Program-made: the position numbers and the translations under genes
Shown: positions 9,686-17,625 of the stretch, piece after piece
How the letters are laid out: each line of letters starts with the position of its first letter
Position numbering within the stretch: position 1 is the first letter of the stretch
The notes under the pieces: generated by a model
What the model was told of the DNA's origin: nothing
The model's input: only the letters and a program-made list of their open reading frames with translations
Databases searched by the model: none
Source of the DNA: Terriglobia bacterium
Lineage (GTDB): Bacteria; Acidobacteriota; Terriglobia; Acidiferrales; UBA7541
Assembly (NCBI GenBank): GCA_020072805.1
Contig: JAIQGC010000002.1
Coordinates: 1 to 64,000 of the forward strand
DNA length: 64,000 nt
Reading direction: 5' to 3'

Positions 9686-10244
9686 TTTCTAACTTTTCTG
9701 GAGGGAGCGAAAAGAGAAGGAGAGACCGCGAGGAACAGGCTCGGGGCTACCGCCTCTTAATAGCACTCCATCCGTGATGAGCGGATGACAGTGGACGGGC
9801 CTTGGACCCAGTCCCCCAACCGCTGCGGCGTCAGCTGCCGCGGCGATTTCGGCGGAAATTGAAGTGATTGCCCCTTTGGCCACGGCGTCCGATGCTGCTC
9901 GGAACTGCGCGCCGGGCTACTGATGGCTTCCGCGCCTCTATCAAGAACAGGAGAAGTGTACAGGAACGGGAGAAGAAAGGGGATTAAAAATTCCGATGGG
10001 AGGGATTGGGGAAATTAATGGATGGGGAAAAGGAGGCTGACCGCAAAAAGTTGAAAGGAAGAAGGAATCCGGAATCTTCGACCCCGGCTGAAGAGTGGTC
10101 TACGATCGCGGAGCTTCGCTCAGGATGACAACCGTGGGGCGGCGCGAGCGGGGCGATTTTTTTTGATTTCTGGCTTATGGTTTTTAAGGGACAGCGTTGA
10201 TATCTGGTATAAAGGACATCCGGACCACGGCGGAGGCAACTGTC

Positions 10245-12719
10245 ATGCGCAAGTTCTCACTCTTCTTCTTGTTCTTGCTGGGGACAGTGCTCGCCGTTCC
10301 CTTACACGCGCAAACGTTCCCCGCAGCGCCTCCGCCCGCCTCCCTCACCCAAAAGACGGCCACCATGGAAAAACTTCCCGGCTACTTCAACCTTTACTGG
10401 GACTCGCAATCCGGCAAGCTCTGGCTGGAGATCGACAAATGGGATCAGGAATTTCTCTACCAGACTGGCCTGGCCGCCGGAGTGGGCTCGAACGATATCG
10501 GGCTGGACCGCGGCCAGCTTGGCCAGCCCCGCATCGTGCGCTTCGAACGCAGCGGCCCGAAAATTCTCCTGGTGCAAGCCAATTACGACTACCGCGCCGT
10601 CACCAGCGACCCCGCCGAGCGCCGCGCTGTTCGCGACTCCTTCGCCGAATCGGCCCTCTGGGGCTTCACCGCGGCCGCGGAAGATTCCGGCCGCGTCCTC
10701 GTCGACGCTACCGACTTTTTCCTGCGCGACGTTCACGGCGTCCCCGACGCTCTCCGCCGCGGCAAACAGGGCGTCTATCACCTCGACGCCGCACGCTCGG
10801 CCATCTACCTCCCGCGCACCAAGAATTTCCCCCTCAACACGGAAGTCGAAGCCACGCTCACTTTCGCCGGCGAAGACCCCGGCAGCTGGGTGCGCCAAGT
10901 CACTCCCTCCCCCGAATCCATCACCGTTCGCGAACATCACTCCTTCGTCCAGCTTCCCGGACCCGGCTACAAGACCCGCGCCTTCGACCCGCGCTCGAGC
11001 TTCATCGGCATGCAATACATGGACTACGCCACGCCCATCAGCGAACCCGTCGTCAAGCGCTTCGCCATTCGCCATCGCCTGGCCAAGAAAGATCCCCGCG
11101 CCGCTCTCAGCGAACCCGTTCAGCCCATCATCTATTATCTAGACCCCGGCACTCCCGAACCCATCCGCTCCGCCCTTCTCGATGGCGCTCGCTGGTGGAA
11201 TCAGGCCTTCGAAGCCGCCGGGTATAAAAACGCCTTCCGCGTCGAAATGCTCCCCGAGGGCGCCGACCCCATGGACCTGCGCTACAACGTGATCCAGTGG
11301 ATTCACCGCTCCACCCGCGGCTGGTCCTACGGCGAATCCATCGTGGACCCGCGCACGGGCGAAATCATCAAGGGCCAGGTCTCGCTCGGCTCGCTCCGCG
11401 TCCGCCAGGACTTCCTCATTGCCGAGGCGCTTCTCGCGCCCTATGAAAAAGGAAAAGGCATCCCAACCAAGATGGAGCAGATGGCCCTCGCGCGGCTGCG
11501 CCAGCTGGCCGCGCACGAAGTCGGCCACACCCTCGGCCTCATGCACAACTACTCCTCCAGCACGGTCAACCGTTCTTCCGTCATGGACTATCCACCGCCG
11601 CTCGTCAAACTGGCCCCCGACGGCACCCCGGATCTTTCCGACGCTTATGCCACCGGGATCGGCGAATGGGACAAAGTCTCCATCGCCTGGGGCTACCAGG
11701 ATTTTCCTGCCGGCACGGACGAGCGCGCCGCGCTCGATAAGACTCTCTCCGCCGCTTACGCCCGCGGCTTGCGCTATCTCACCGACCAGGACGCTCGGCC
11801 TGCCGGCTCCTCCAGCTCCCTCGCGCACCTCTGGGACTCCGGCGGGAACGCCGTGGACGAACTGGGGCGTCTGATGCAGGTGCGCGAAGCCGCTCTGCGC
11901 CGTTTCGGCGAAAACAACATCCGCGAAGGCGCTCCGCTGGCCACTCTCGAAGACGCGCTCGTCCCGCTCTACATGCTCCACCGCTATCAGGTGGAAGCCG
12001 CCGCCAAGCTCGTCGGCGGCATGGACTACACGTTTGCGCTGCGCGGCGACGGCCAGTCTCCCACCCGCATCGTGGCCCCAACCGAACAGCGCCGCGCCCT
12101 CGCCGCCGTCCTCGCCGCCGTCCTCGCCACACTCAAGCCCGAAGCTCTGGCCCTGCCTCCATCCCTGCTGAAACTCATTCCCCCGCGCCCGCCCGAATAC
12201 GAACGCGGCCGCGAACATTTTAAAATCCACACCAGTCCGGCCTTCGACGCCCTCGCTCCCGCCGAAGCCGCCGCCCAGCACACCCTCCAGTTTCTCTTCA
12301 ACACGGAACGCGCCTCGCGCCTTGTCGAATTCCACGCCCGCGACGCCGCCAACCCCTCCCTGGAAGAAGTCCTCGACTCCATTCTCGCCGCCACGTGGAA
12401 ATCCCCGCGCGGCGACGGCTACCCGGCCGAACTCTCCCGCGTTGTCGACTCCGTAGCCCTCCACGACCTCATGGCCCTCGCGGCAAGCGAGCAAGCCAGC
12501 ACGCAGGCCACCGCCATCGCCGCCCTCAAACTCGACGAACTCAAGTCCTGGCTCACCACCGCCCAATCCTCCGCAAAGGACGAATCCGAACGCGCCCACC
12601 TCTTCCTAGCCATTTCGCAAATTTCCTCCTTCCAGAAAAGCCCCAAAGCCCTCCCCCCGCCCCAGCTTCCCCCCGACGGTCCGCCCATCGGATCCGCGGA
12701 CGAAGACCCCGAGCCCTAG
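10245..12719 (+). CDS. Secreted zinc-dependent metalloprotease (DUF5117/DUF4953-like)
   Basis: Signal peptide MRKFSLFFLFLLGTVLAVPLHAQ; HEVGHTLGLMHNYSSS and SVMDYPPP. ORF track opens at 10197. Confidence 0.9.
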   Translation: MRKFSLFFLFLLGTVLAVPLHAQTFPAAPPPASLTQKTATMEKLPGYFNLYWDSQSGKLWLEIDKWDQEFLYQTGLAAGVGSNDIGLDRGQLGQPRIVRFERSGPKILLVQANYDYRAVTSDPAERRAVRDSFAESALWGFTAAAEDSGRVLVDATDFFLRDVHGVPDALRRGKQGVYHLDAARSAIYLPRTKNFPLNTEVEATLTFAGEDPGSWVRQVTPSPESITVREHHSFVQLPGPGYKTRAFDPRSSFIGMQYMDYATPISEPVVKRFAIRHRLAKKDPRAALSEPVQPIIYYLDPGTPEPIRSALLDGARWWNQAFEAAGYKNAFRVEMLPEGADPMDLRYNVIQWIHRSTRGWSYGESIVDPRTGEIIKGQVSLGSLRVRQDFLIAEALLAPYEKGKGIPTKMEQMALARLRQLAAHEVGHTLGLMHNYSSSTVNRSSVMDYPPPLVKLAPDGTPDLSDAYATGIGEWDKVSIAWGYQDFPAGTDERAALDKTLSAAYARGLRYLTDQDARPAGSSSSLAHLWDSGGNAVDELGRLMQVREAALRRFGENNIREGAPLATLEDALVPLYMLHRYQVEAAAKLVGGMDYTFALRGDGQSPTRIVAPTEQRRALAAVLAAVLATLKPEALALPPSLLKLIPPRPPEYERGREHFKIHTSPAFDALAPAEAAAQHTLQFLFNTERASRLVEFHARDAANPSLEEVLDSILAATWKSPRGDGYPAELSRVVDSVALHDLMALAASEQASTQATAIAALKLDELKSWLTTAQSSAKDESERAHLFLAISQISSFQKSPKALPPPQLPPDGPPIGSADEDPEP

Positions 12720-12743
12720 CAGGTTGCGGAAAAAACATGGCTC

Positions 12744-12836
12744 TGTCATTTCGAGGCGCCGCAGGCGTCGAGAAATCTCTCTTTGAAAAAGGGCAGCAAA
12801 AGAGAGATTCCGAGGAGCGAAGCGACGAGGAATGAC
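12744..12836. repeat. 93-bp imperfect inverted repeat between convergent genes
   Basis: Left arm GTCATTTCGAGGCGCC..GAGAAATCTCTCTTT; right arm, reverse complemented, GTCATTCCTCGTCGC..GGAATCTCTCTTTT. Confidence 0.75.
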
Positions 12837-12940
12837 ACATGAAGTGAGTTTTTCCGCAGACTGCCAGGAGTCTGGCCCACAAGAAATTCCGGGCAGAACT
12901 TTTTGGGGAAGGCAGACCAGCGTGGCTGGGATGGAAAGGC

Positions 12941-12960
12941 CCGCCCTCTAAAGAGGGCGG
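12941..12960. repeat. Hairpin repeat CCGCCCTCTAAAGAGGGCGG
   Basis: Same family as 451, 4162, 5633, 21216 and 33943; followed by CTACAG. Confidence 0.85.
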
Positions 12961-13312
12961 CTACAGAGGTCGGGGGAGTTTATTCGGCGGGAGATAAGAA
13001 CACAGGGCGACGCTTGCGGCTGAACGGACAATCGTGTTGCCCGGGCAGCGGGCGGGCAGGCGGCGTTGATCGAAGTGAACAGTTGACAGTTTTCGATTTT
13101 CAGTTCTCAGTTAAGAAGAATCTTCCACGGACCGGCGGTTTGCGTCGCACCGTTGAATTCAGGCAATTGATAGAAGAAGGAAAAATGCCACCCTCCCGAC
13201 CGAGCCGGGATAAATTCCGGGTGGCGCTACATACGCGAGACCGGGAAAACTGCGGTTTGCATTCTACGATCACCCTGGGAATGTGAAGTGAAAGCTGATA
13301 ACTGAAAACTGT

Positions 13313-14248
13313 TTACTTGCGAATGCCGACGATGGACATGAGGCGGCCGCTGCGGGGGCCTTGCTTGCGGTAGCTGAAGAGAAGATCGGGGTGGCAGGCG
13401 GTGCAGAGGCTGCTGGTAAAGATATTTTTTGGGCGGAGGCCGGCGTCGAGGAGCTGGGACTGGTTGGCTTTGCGGAGGTCGAGGAAGACGTTCTTGGGAG
13501 GGGGCTGGTGGCCGGGGGGCATCTGGTTGAGCCACTGAAGAGGGTTGGGCTCGTCGCCGGTGCGGAGTTCATCGAAGAAATCGGCGGCACGGGCGAACTG
13601 GGAATCGAAATCGCGGGCGATTTCCGTGCCGACATCGTAGCAGCAGGGGCCGATGCTCGGGCCGATGGCGGCGAGGAGGTCGGCGGGGCGCGAGCCGTAG
13701 CGCATGCGCATGAGGCCGGCGGTTTTTTCGGCGATGCGACGAAGCGTGCCGCGCCATCCGGCGTGAATGGCGGCGACGGCGCGGCGGCGGGGGTCGACGA
13801 GAAGAATGGGGACGCAGTCGGCGGTCTGCACGGCTAGGAGCAGGCCGGGGCGGTCGGTGGCGGAGGCGTCGCCGCGGCAGGGTTCGGCGGAGGGAGCGTC
13901 GAAGAGGCGGATGATATCGGAGTGGATTTGTTTGAGCGGGGCGAGGGTCATGACATCGCTGGGCGAGACGCCCGCGGCGCGGAGGAAACGTTTGCGATTT
14001 TCGAGGACGTTTTCGCGAGTATCCCAGTCGGAAAAACCGAGGTTCAGAATTTTTTCGCCGTCGAGGTCGCTGACGCCGCCGGGGCGGGTGCTGAAGCCAT
14101 GGACGAGCCAGGGAAGTTTGGCGAGCGGGGCGGCCTGGAGAACGTGGAGGCCACCTTTGCGAAGTTCGCGCCAGGGCACGGCGATGGCGGGACGGCTGGG
14201 GCGAGAGCGGGGGAGAGGTTTTCCGGGTTGTCTTTTTACCCTGGGCAC
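13313..14248 (-). CDS. pgeF: Peptidoglycan editing factor PgeF (laccase-domain/YfiH family)
   Basis: LVHGFSTRPGGVSD, QTADCVPILLVD, AAIHAGWRGT, IGPSIGPCCYDVG. Confidence 0.93.
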   Translation of the reverse strand: MPRVKRQPGKPLPRSRPSRPAIAVPWRELRKGGLHVLQAAPLAKLPWLVHGFSTRPGGVSDLDGEKILNLGFSDWDTRENVLENRKRFLRAAGVSPSDVMTLAPLKQIHSDIIRLFDAPSAEPCRGDASATDRPGLLLAVQTADCVPILLVDPRRRAVAAIHAGWRGTLRRIAEKTAGLMRMRYGSRPADLLAAIGPSIGPCCYDVGTEIARDFDSQFARAADFFDELRTGDEPNPLQWLNQMPPGHQPPPKNVFLDLRKANQSQLLDAGLRPKNIFTSSLCTACHPDLLFSYRKQGPRSGRLMSIVGIRK

Positions 14249-14322
14249 GGTCTCACCAGTATAATCGCAGACGCGTGGAAGGCTGAAATCGGGAAGCGCG
14301 GGGAGGGCGGAGGGGAGGCGCG

Positions 14323-14700
14323 GTGATTATCGGATTGGGAGTGGATATAGCAGAAGTGGAGCGGGTGAAGGCGGCGATCGAACGGCACGGAGAGGCGTTT
14401 CTGCGGCGGATTTATACGCCGGGGGAGCGGGCGTATTGCGAGAAATACCGGAACAAATATGAGCGGTATGCGGGACGGTTCGCGGTGAAAGAGGCAGCGA
14501 TGAAGGCGCTGGGGACGGGATGGAGGAAGGGGATCCGGTGGGTGGACATCGAGGTGGAGAGGCAGAAGGGCGGGAAGCCGGTGCTGGTGCTGCATGGGGT
14601 GGCGAAGGCGAGGGCGGAGGAGATGGGAGTGAAGAATATGGCGATGAGCATTACGCATACGGAGGAGGAGGCGTTTGCGCAGGTGATTTTTGAAGCGTGA
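14323..14700 (+). CDS. acpS: Holo-[acyl-carrier-protein] synthase
   Basis: IIGLGVDIAEVERV, RFAVKEAAMKALGTG, SITHTEEEAFAQVI; GTG start. Confidence 0.94.
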   Translation: MIIGLGVDIAEVERVKAAIERHGEAFLRRIYTPGERAYCEKYRNKYERYAGRFAVKEAAMKALGTGWRKGIRWVDIEVERQKGGKPVLVLHGVAKARAEEMGVKNMAMSITHTEEEAFAQVIFEA

Positions 14701-14731
14701 CTCGTGGTTCGTGACTTGTGACTCGTGATTG
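14697..14731. repeat. GACTCGTG-type heptad array overlapping the acpS stop codon
   Basis: GTGACTCGTGGTTCGTGACTTGTGACTCGTG. Confidence 0.75.
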
Positions 14732-14798
14732 GTGGGAGTCTTTGCAACGTGGTGCGTCCGAGGATCAAAATCCGGAGTGTCAGTAGTTCCTGAAGTTG

Positions 14799-14842
14799 AG
14801 ATTCTTCGTCCCGGTAAAAAACACCGGGACTCAGAATGACAG
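14799..14842. repeat. Framed hairpin repeat, copy 3 (shorter frame)
   Basis: GAGATTCTTC-[GTCCCGGTAAAAAACACCGGGAC]-TCAGAATGACA. Confidence 0.7.
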
Positions 14843-14914
14843 ACTCCACTTTTCGACGAGCTTTATTCAAGCTGTAAATCGCAAAAACAAAAAGGAAATG
14901 GGATGCGCTGCGGA

Positions 14915-16318
14915 TCAGGCGCGGAAGGGGACGGGTGTGGCTGCGGGGGTGGAGGCAGGCGCAGATTCGGAGGGGGAGGAAAAGAGTTCGGCGAGGAGGT
15001 GGTTCCCTTCCCTGGCGGTGACCTGGACATCGAGCCAGAGGTTCGAGGGGTGATTGCCGGGGACGGATAGTTTGAGGAAGTTGGAGGAGAGCGCGGGCGT
15101 GGAGTTTGGCGGGGTGTTGGAGGAGCGGTTGAGGGTGAGGACGCGGAGGGAGCGGCCGATTTGGGAGCGGAGGAAGGCGGCGGATTTTTCATCGGCGAGG
15201 GAGCGGAGTTCGCGGGCGCGGCGGTTGATGACGGAGGCGGGGAGATGATCGGGTAGCGAGGCGGCGTGGGTGCCAGGGCGCACGGAGTAGGAAAAAACGT
15301 GGAGATAGGTGAAGGGGAGGCGTTCGAGGAGAGCGAGAGTGGCGGCGTGGTCGGCTTCGGTTTCGCCGGGAAAGCCGGCGATGAGGTCGGCGCCGAGGGC
15401 GGCTTCGGGAAGATGGCGGTGGATGCGGGAGACGCGGGCTTCGTAGTGTTCGGCGCGATACCAGCGGCGCATGGCGGCGAGGATGCGGTCGGAGCCGGAT
15501 TGGAGCGGGACGTGGAAGTGGCGGGCGAGGCGCGGGGCGGAGGCAACGAGGGCGATGAAATCTTCGGTGAGATCGAGAGGCTCGATGGAGCTGATGCGGA
15601 GATGCTCGACGGGGGTTTCGGCGAGGATGCGTTCGAGAAGCGCGGTGAATTCGTTTTTGGGTGAAAGGTCGCGGCCCCAGGAGCCGAGGTCAATGCCGCT
15701 GAGGACGATTTCGCGGTAGCCGGCGGCGGAGAGAGTGCGGATTTCGGCGAGGACGGTTTCGGGAGGAAGGCTGCGGCTGCGCCCGCGCACAAAGGGGATG
15801 ACGCAGAAGGAGCAGCGGCTGTCGCAACCGTCTTGAATTTTCAACGTGGGGCGGGTGTGGCCGGCTTCGCCGCCGAGGACTGGGGCGGAGAGGAGTTCGG
15901 AGTGACCAGAGATGTCGCCCGTGAGGATTTCGGCGGGAGGAGGAGAGGAAAGGATGGAGAGCGGGAGGAAGGCGCTGACGGAAGAGCTGGCGATGAGGCG
16001 GGGGATTTCGGGCTTGTGGGAGTTGCCGACGACCCAGCGGACGCCGGGCATGGCCGCGAGGTCTTGGGGAGCGCGCTGGGCGTAGCAGCCGGTGACCAGG
16101 ATTTGCGCGGCGGGATTGCGGCGGTGGATGGAGCGAATGGCGTCGCGGGCCTGGGAATCGGCGGCGGCGGTGACAGTGCAGGTGTTGACGATGACGAAGG
16201 CGGCGGAGGAGGAGTCCGCGGCGGGGAGGGCGCCCTGGAGGCGCAGCTGATTTTCGAGGGCAGCGGCGTCGGCCTGGGTGGCGCGGCAGCCGAATTGTTC
16301 GATGTGGAAGGTGGGCAT
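14915..16318 (-). CDS. mtaB: tRNA (N6-threonylcarbamoyladenosine(37)-C2)-methylthiotransferase MtaB
   Basis: N-terminal methylthiotransferase (FGCRATQAD, VNTCTVT), radical SAM CDSRCSFCVIPFVRG. Confidence 0.93.
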   Translation of the reverse strand: MPTFHIEQFGCRATQADAAALENQLRLQGALPAADSSSAAFVIVNTCTVTAAADSQARDAIRSIHRRNPAAQILVTGCYAQRAPQDLAAMPGVRWVVGNSHKPEIPRLIASSSVSAFLPLSILSSPPPAEILTGDISGHSELLSAPVLGGEAGHTRPTLKIQDGCDSRCSFCVIPFVRGRSRSLPPETVLAEIRTLSAAGYREIVLSGIDLGSWGRDLSPKNEFTALLERILAETPVEHLRISSIEPLDLTEDFIALVASAPRLARHFHVPLQSGSDRILAAMRRWYRAEHYEARVSRIHRHLPEAALGADLIAGFPGETEADHAATLALLERLPFTYLHVFSYSVRPGTHAASLPDHLPASVINRRARELRSLADEKSAAFLRSQIGRSLRVLTLNRSSNTPPNSTPALSSNFLKLSVPGNHPSNLWLDVQVTAREGNHLLAELFSSPSESAPASTPAATPVPFRA

Positions 16319-16336
16319 GGGCGAAGGAATAGGATA

Positions 16337-16612
16337 GCAGTTTTCAGTTGTCAGTTTTCAGTGGTCAGTTGCTAGTGGAGAGTTAGAAGTTGAAAGTAAA
16401 GAGCCGCCGGCAGGCAGACACAGAGAGATTCCTCCACTTCGGGCCGATGAATGACATCGGCCCTGCGGTCGGAATGACAATAGGGGACGTGGGCGCGCCG
16501 GAAGATGAGTTGCTGCCGGCGCTGCCGCGGGGGGGCCCGACTGCTGTCCGGGGCAGGCAAGCCTCGCCCCTACGGCTTGCGATCAACTGTGAACTGATAA
16601 CTGAGAACTGTT
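16337..16612. repeat. Intergenic island bounded by inverted CAGTTNT heptad arrays
   Basis: CAGTTTTCAGTTGTCAGTTTTCAGT on the left; AACTGTGAACTGATAACTGAGAACTG on the right. Confidence 0.75.
16422..16481. repeat. Framed hairpin repeat, copy 2
   Basis: AGAGATTCCTCCACTTC-[GGGCCGATGAATGACATCGGCCC]-TGCGGTCGGAATGACAATA. Confidence 0.8.
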
Positions 16613-16614
16613 TG

Positions 16615-17292
16615 CTACCCTGCGGGGGCGAGTTTTTTCTGGAAGCAGAGGAGGATCAAATCGGCGCGGCGGCGGACGCCGAATTTGGAGAGAAGATTGG
16701 AGACGTGGAATTTGACGGTGCGCTCGGCGATATTGAGTTTATTGGCGATTTCCTTGTTGGCCAGGTTTTCGAGGAGGGATTCGAGGACTTCCTGTTCCCT
16801 GCGGCTGAGGTTGGCGTTGGAATCGGTTTTCATGCGGTGGCTCTGGCCTTCGAGGATGGAGTCCACGAAGCCGGAGAGGAGGGTGCGGGGAACCCAGAAG
16901 CCGCCGCTGGCGACGAGGGGAAGGGCGCGGAGAAGCTGGTCGCGGGCTTCGTCGTAGGTGAGCAGGCCCTTGACGCCGGAGCGGAGCAGAGAGTAGTTGA
17001 TGGCATCGTTGTGTTTTTCGCCGATGACGATGAGGCGGGCGCCGGGAAAGCGTTCCAGAATATTGGTAAGCAGAGCGCCGGTGGCCTGGCGGGCGGCGTG
17101 AGCGTCGATGACGTAGATCTGGGCCTTGGGAGGCTCGAACTGGCGCATGTCGGGAGCGAGGGTGGAGATAATCTGCTTGGAGATGACCTTGAATTGAGGC
17201 TTGGAGAGCAAGCGTTCATATTCGCCGAGCACCAGGGGGTGCGGCGAGAGGAGGCATACGGTCAAGCGCGGTTGAGCGGTTTTGGTAGCCAC
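16615..17292 (-). CDS. LuxR/NarL-type response regulator with degenerate receiver
   Basis: C-terminal LSRREQEVLESLLENLANKEIANKLNIAERTVKFHVSNLLSKFGV HTH; receiver-like N-terminus. Confidence 0.88.
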   Translation of the reverse strand: MATKTAQPRLTVCLLSPHPLVLGEYERLLSKPQFKVISKQIISTLAPDMRQFEPPKAQIYVIDAHAARQATGALLTNILERFPGARLIVIGEKHNDAINYSLLRSGVKGLLTYDEARDQLLRALPLVASGGFWVPRTLLSGFVDSILEGQSHRMKTDSNANLSRREQEVLESLLENLANKEIANKLNIAERTVKFHVSNLLSKFGVRRRADLILLCFQKKLAPAG

Positions 17293-17625
17293 GGATTTCA
17301 GCCTAGTGAATTCCTAATCAACGAGCAAGGGCAAATCAGCGGACTGTTCACGAGTGGTCAAGACTCGCAGGAACAGAACCCCTGCTGAAGGGCCCCTCAT
17401 CCCGAAGAAGCAGAACCTCAGGACAGCCGCAGTATAGCACTTCCGGGCAGTAGAGCGGCTGAAGTGCAATGCAAAGTACCAAAGAAACAACAGGATGCAG
17501 GAATTCCATTGGGCGGGGCGGAGCGCGTACAATAAGTGCACCGGAAACGAAGCGGGCCGCGGGGGCGGAGAAAACGGCAGCGGGCGGACGGGCGGGATTT
17601 TTACGGGGAAGGCAACTTCAAACTC

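Noticed and set aside
9689-9883. Small minus-strand ORF upstream of the M20 gene
   Set aside because: No start context or family signal; the region reads as non-coding or decayed sequence.
17293-17625. Possible cobalamin or SAM riboswitch upstream of metH
   Set aside because: No B12-box or SAM-riboswitch core could be recognised by eye; an Infernal/Rfam scan would be needed.
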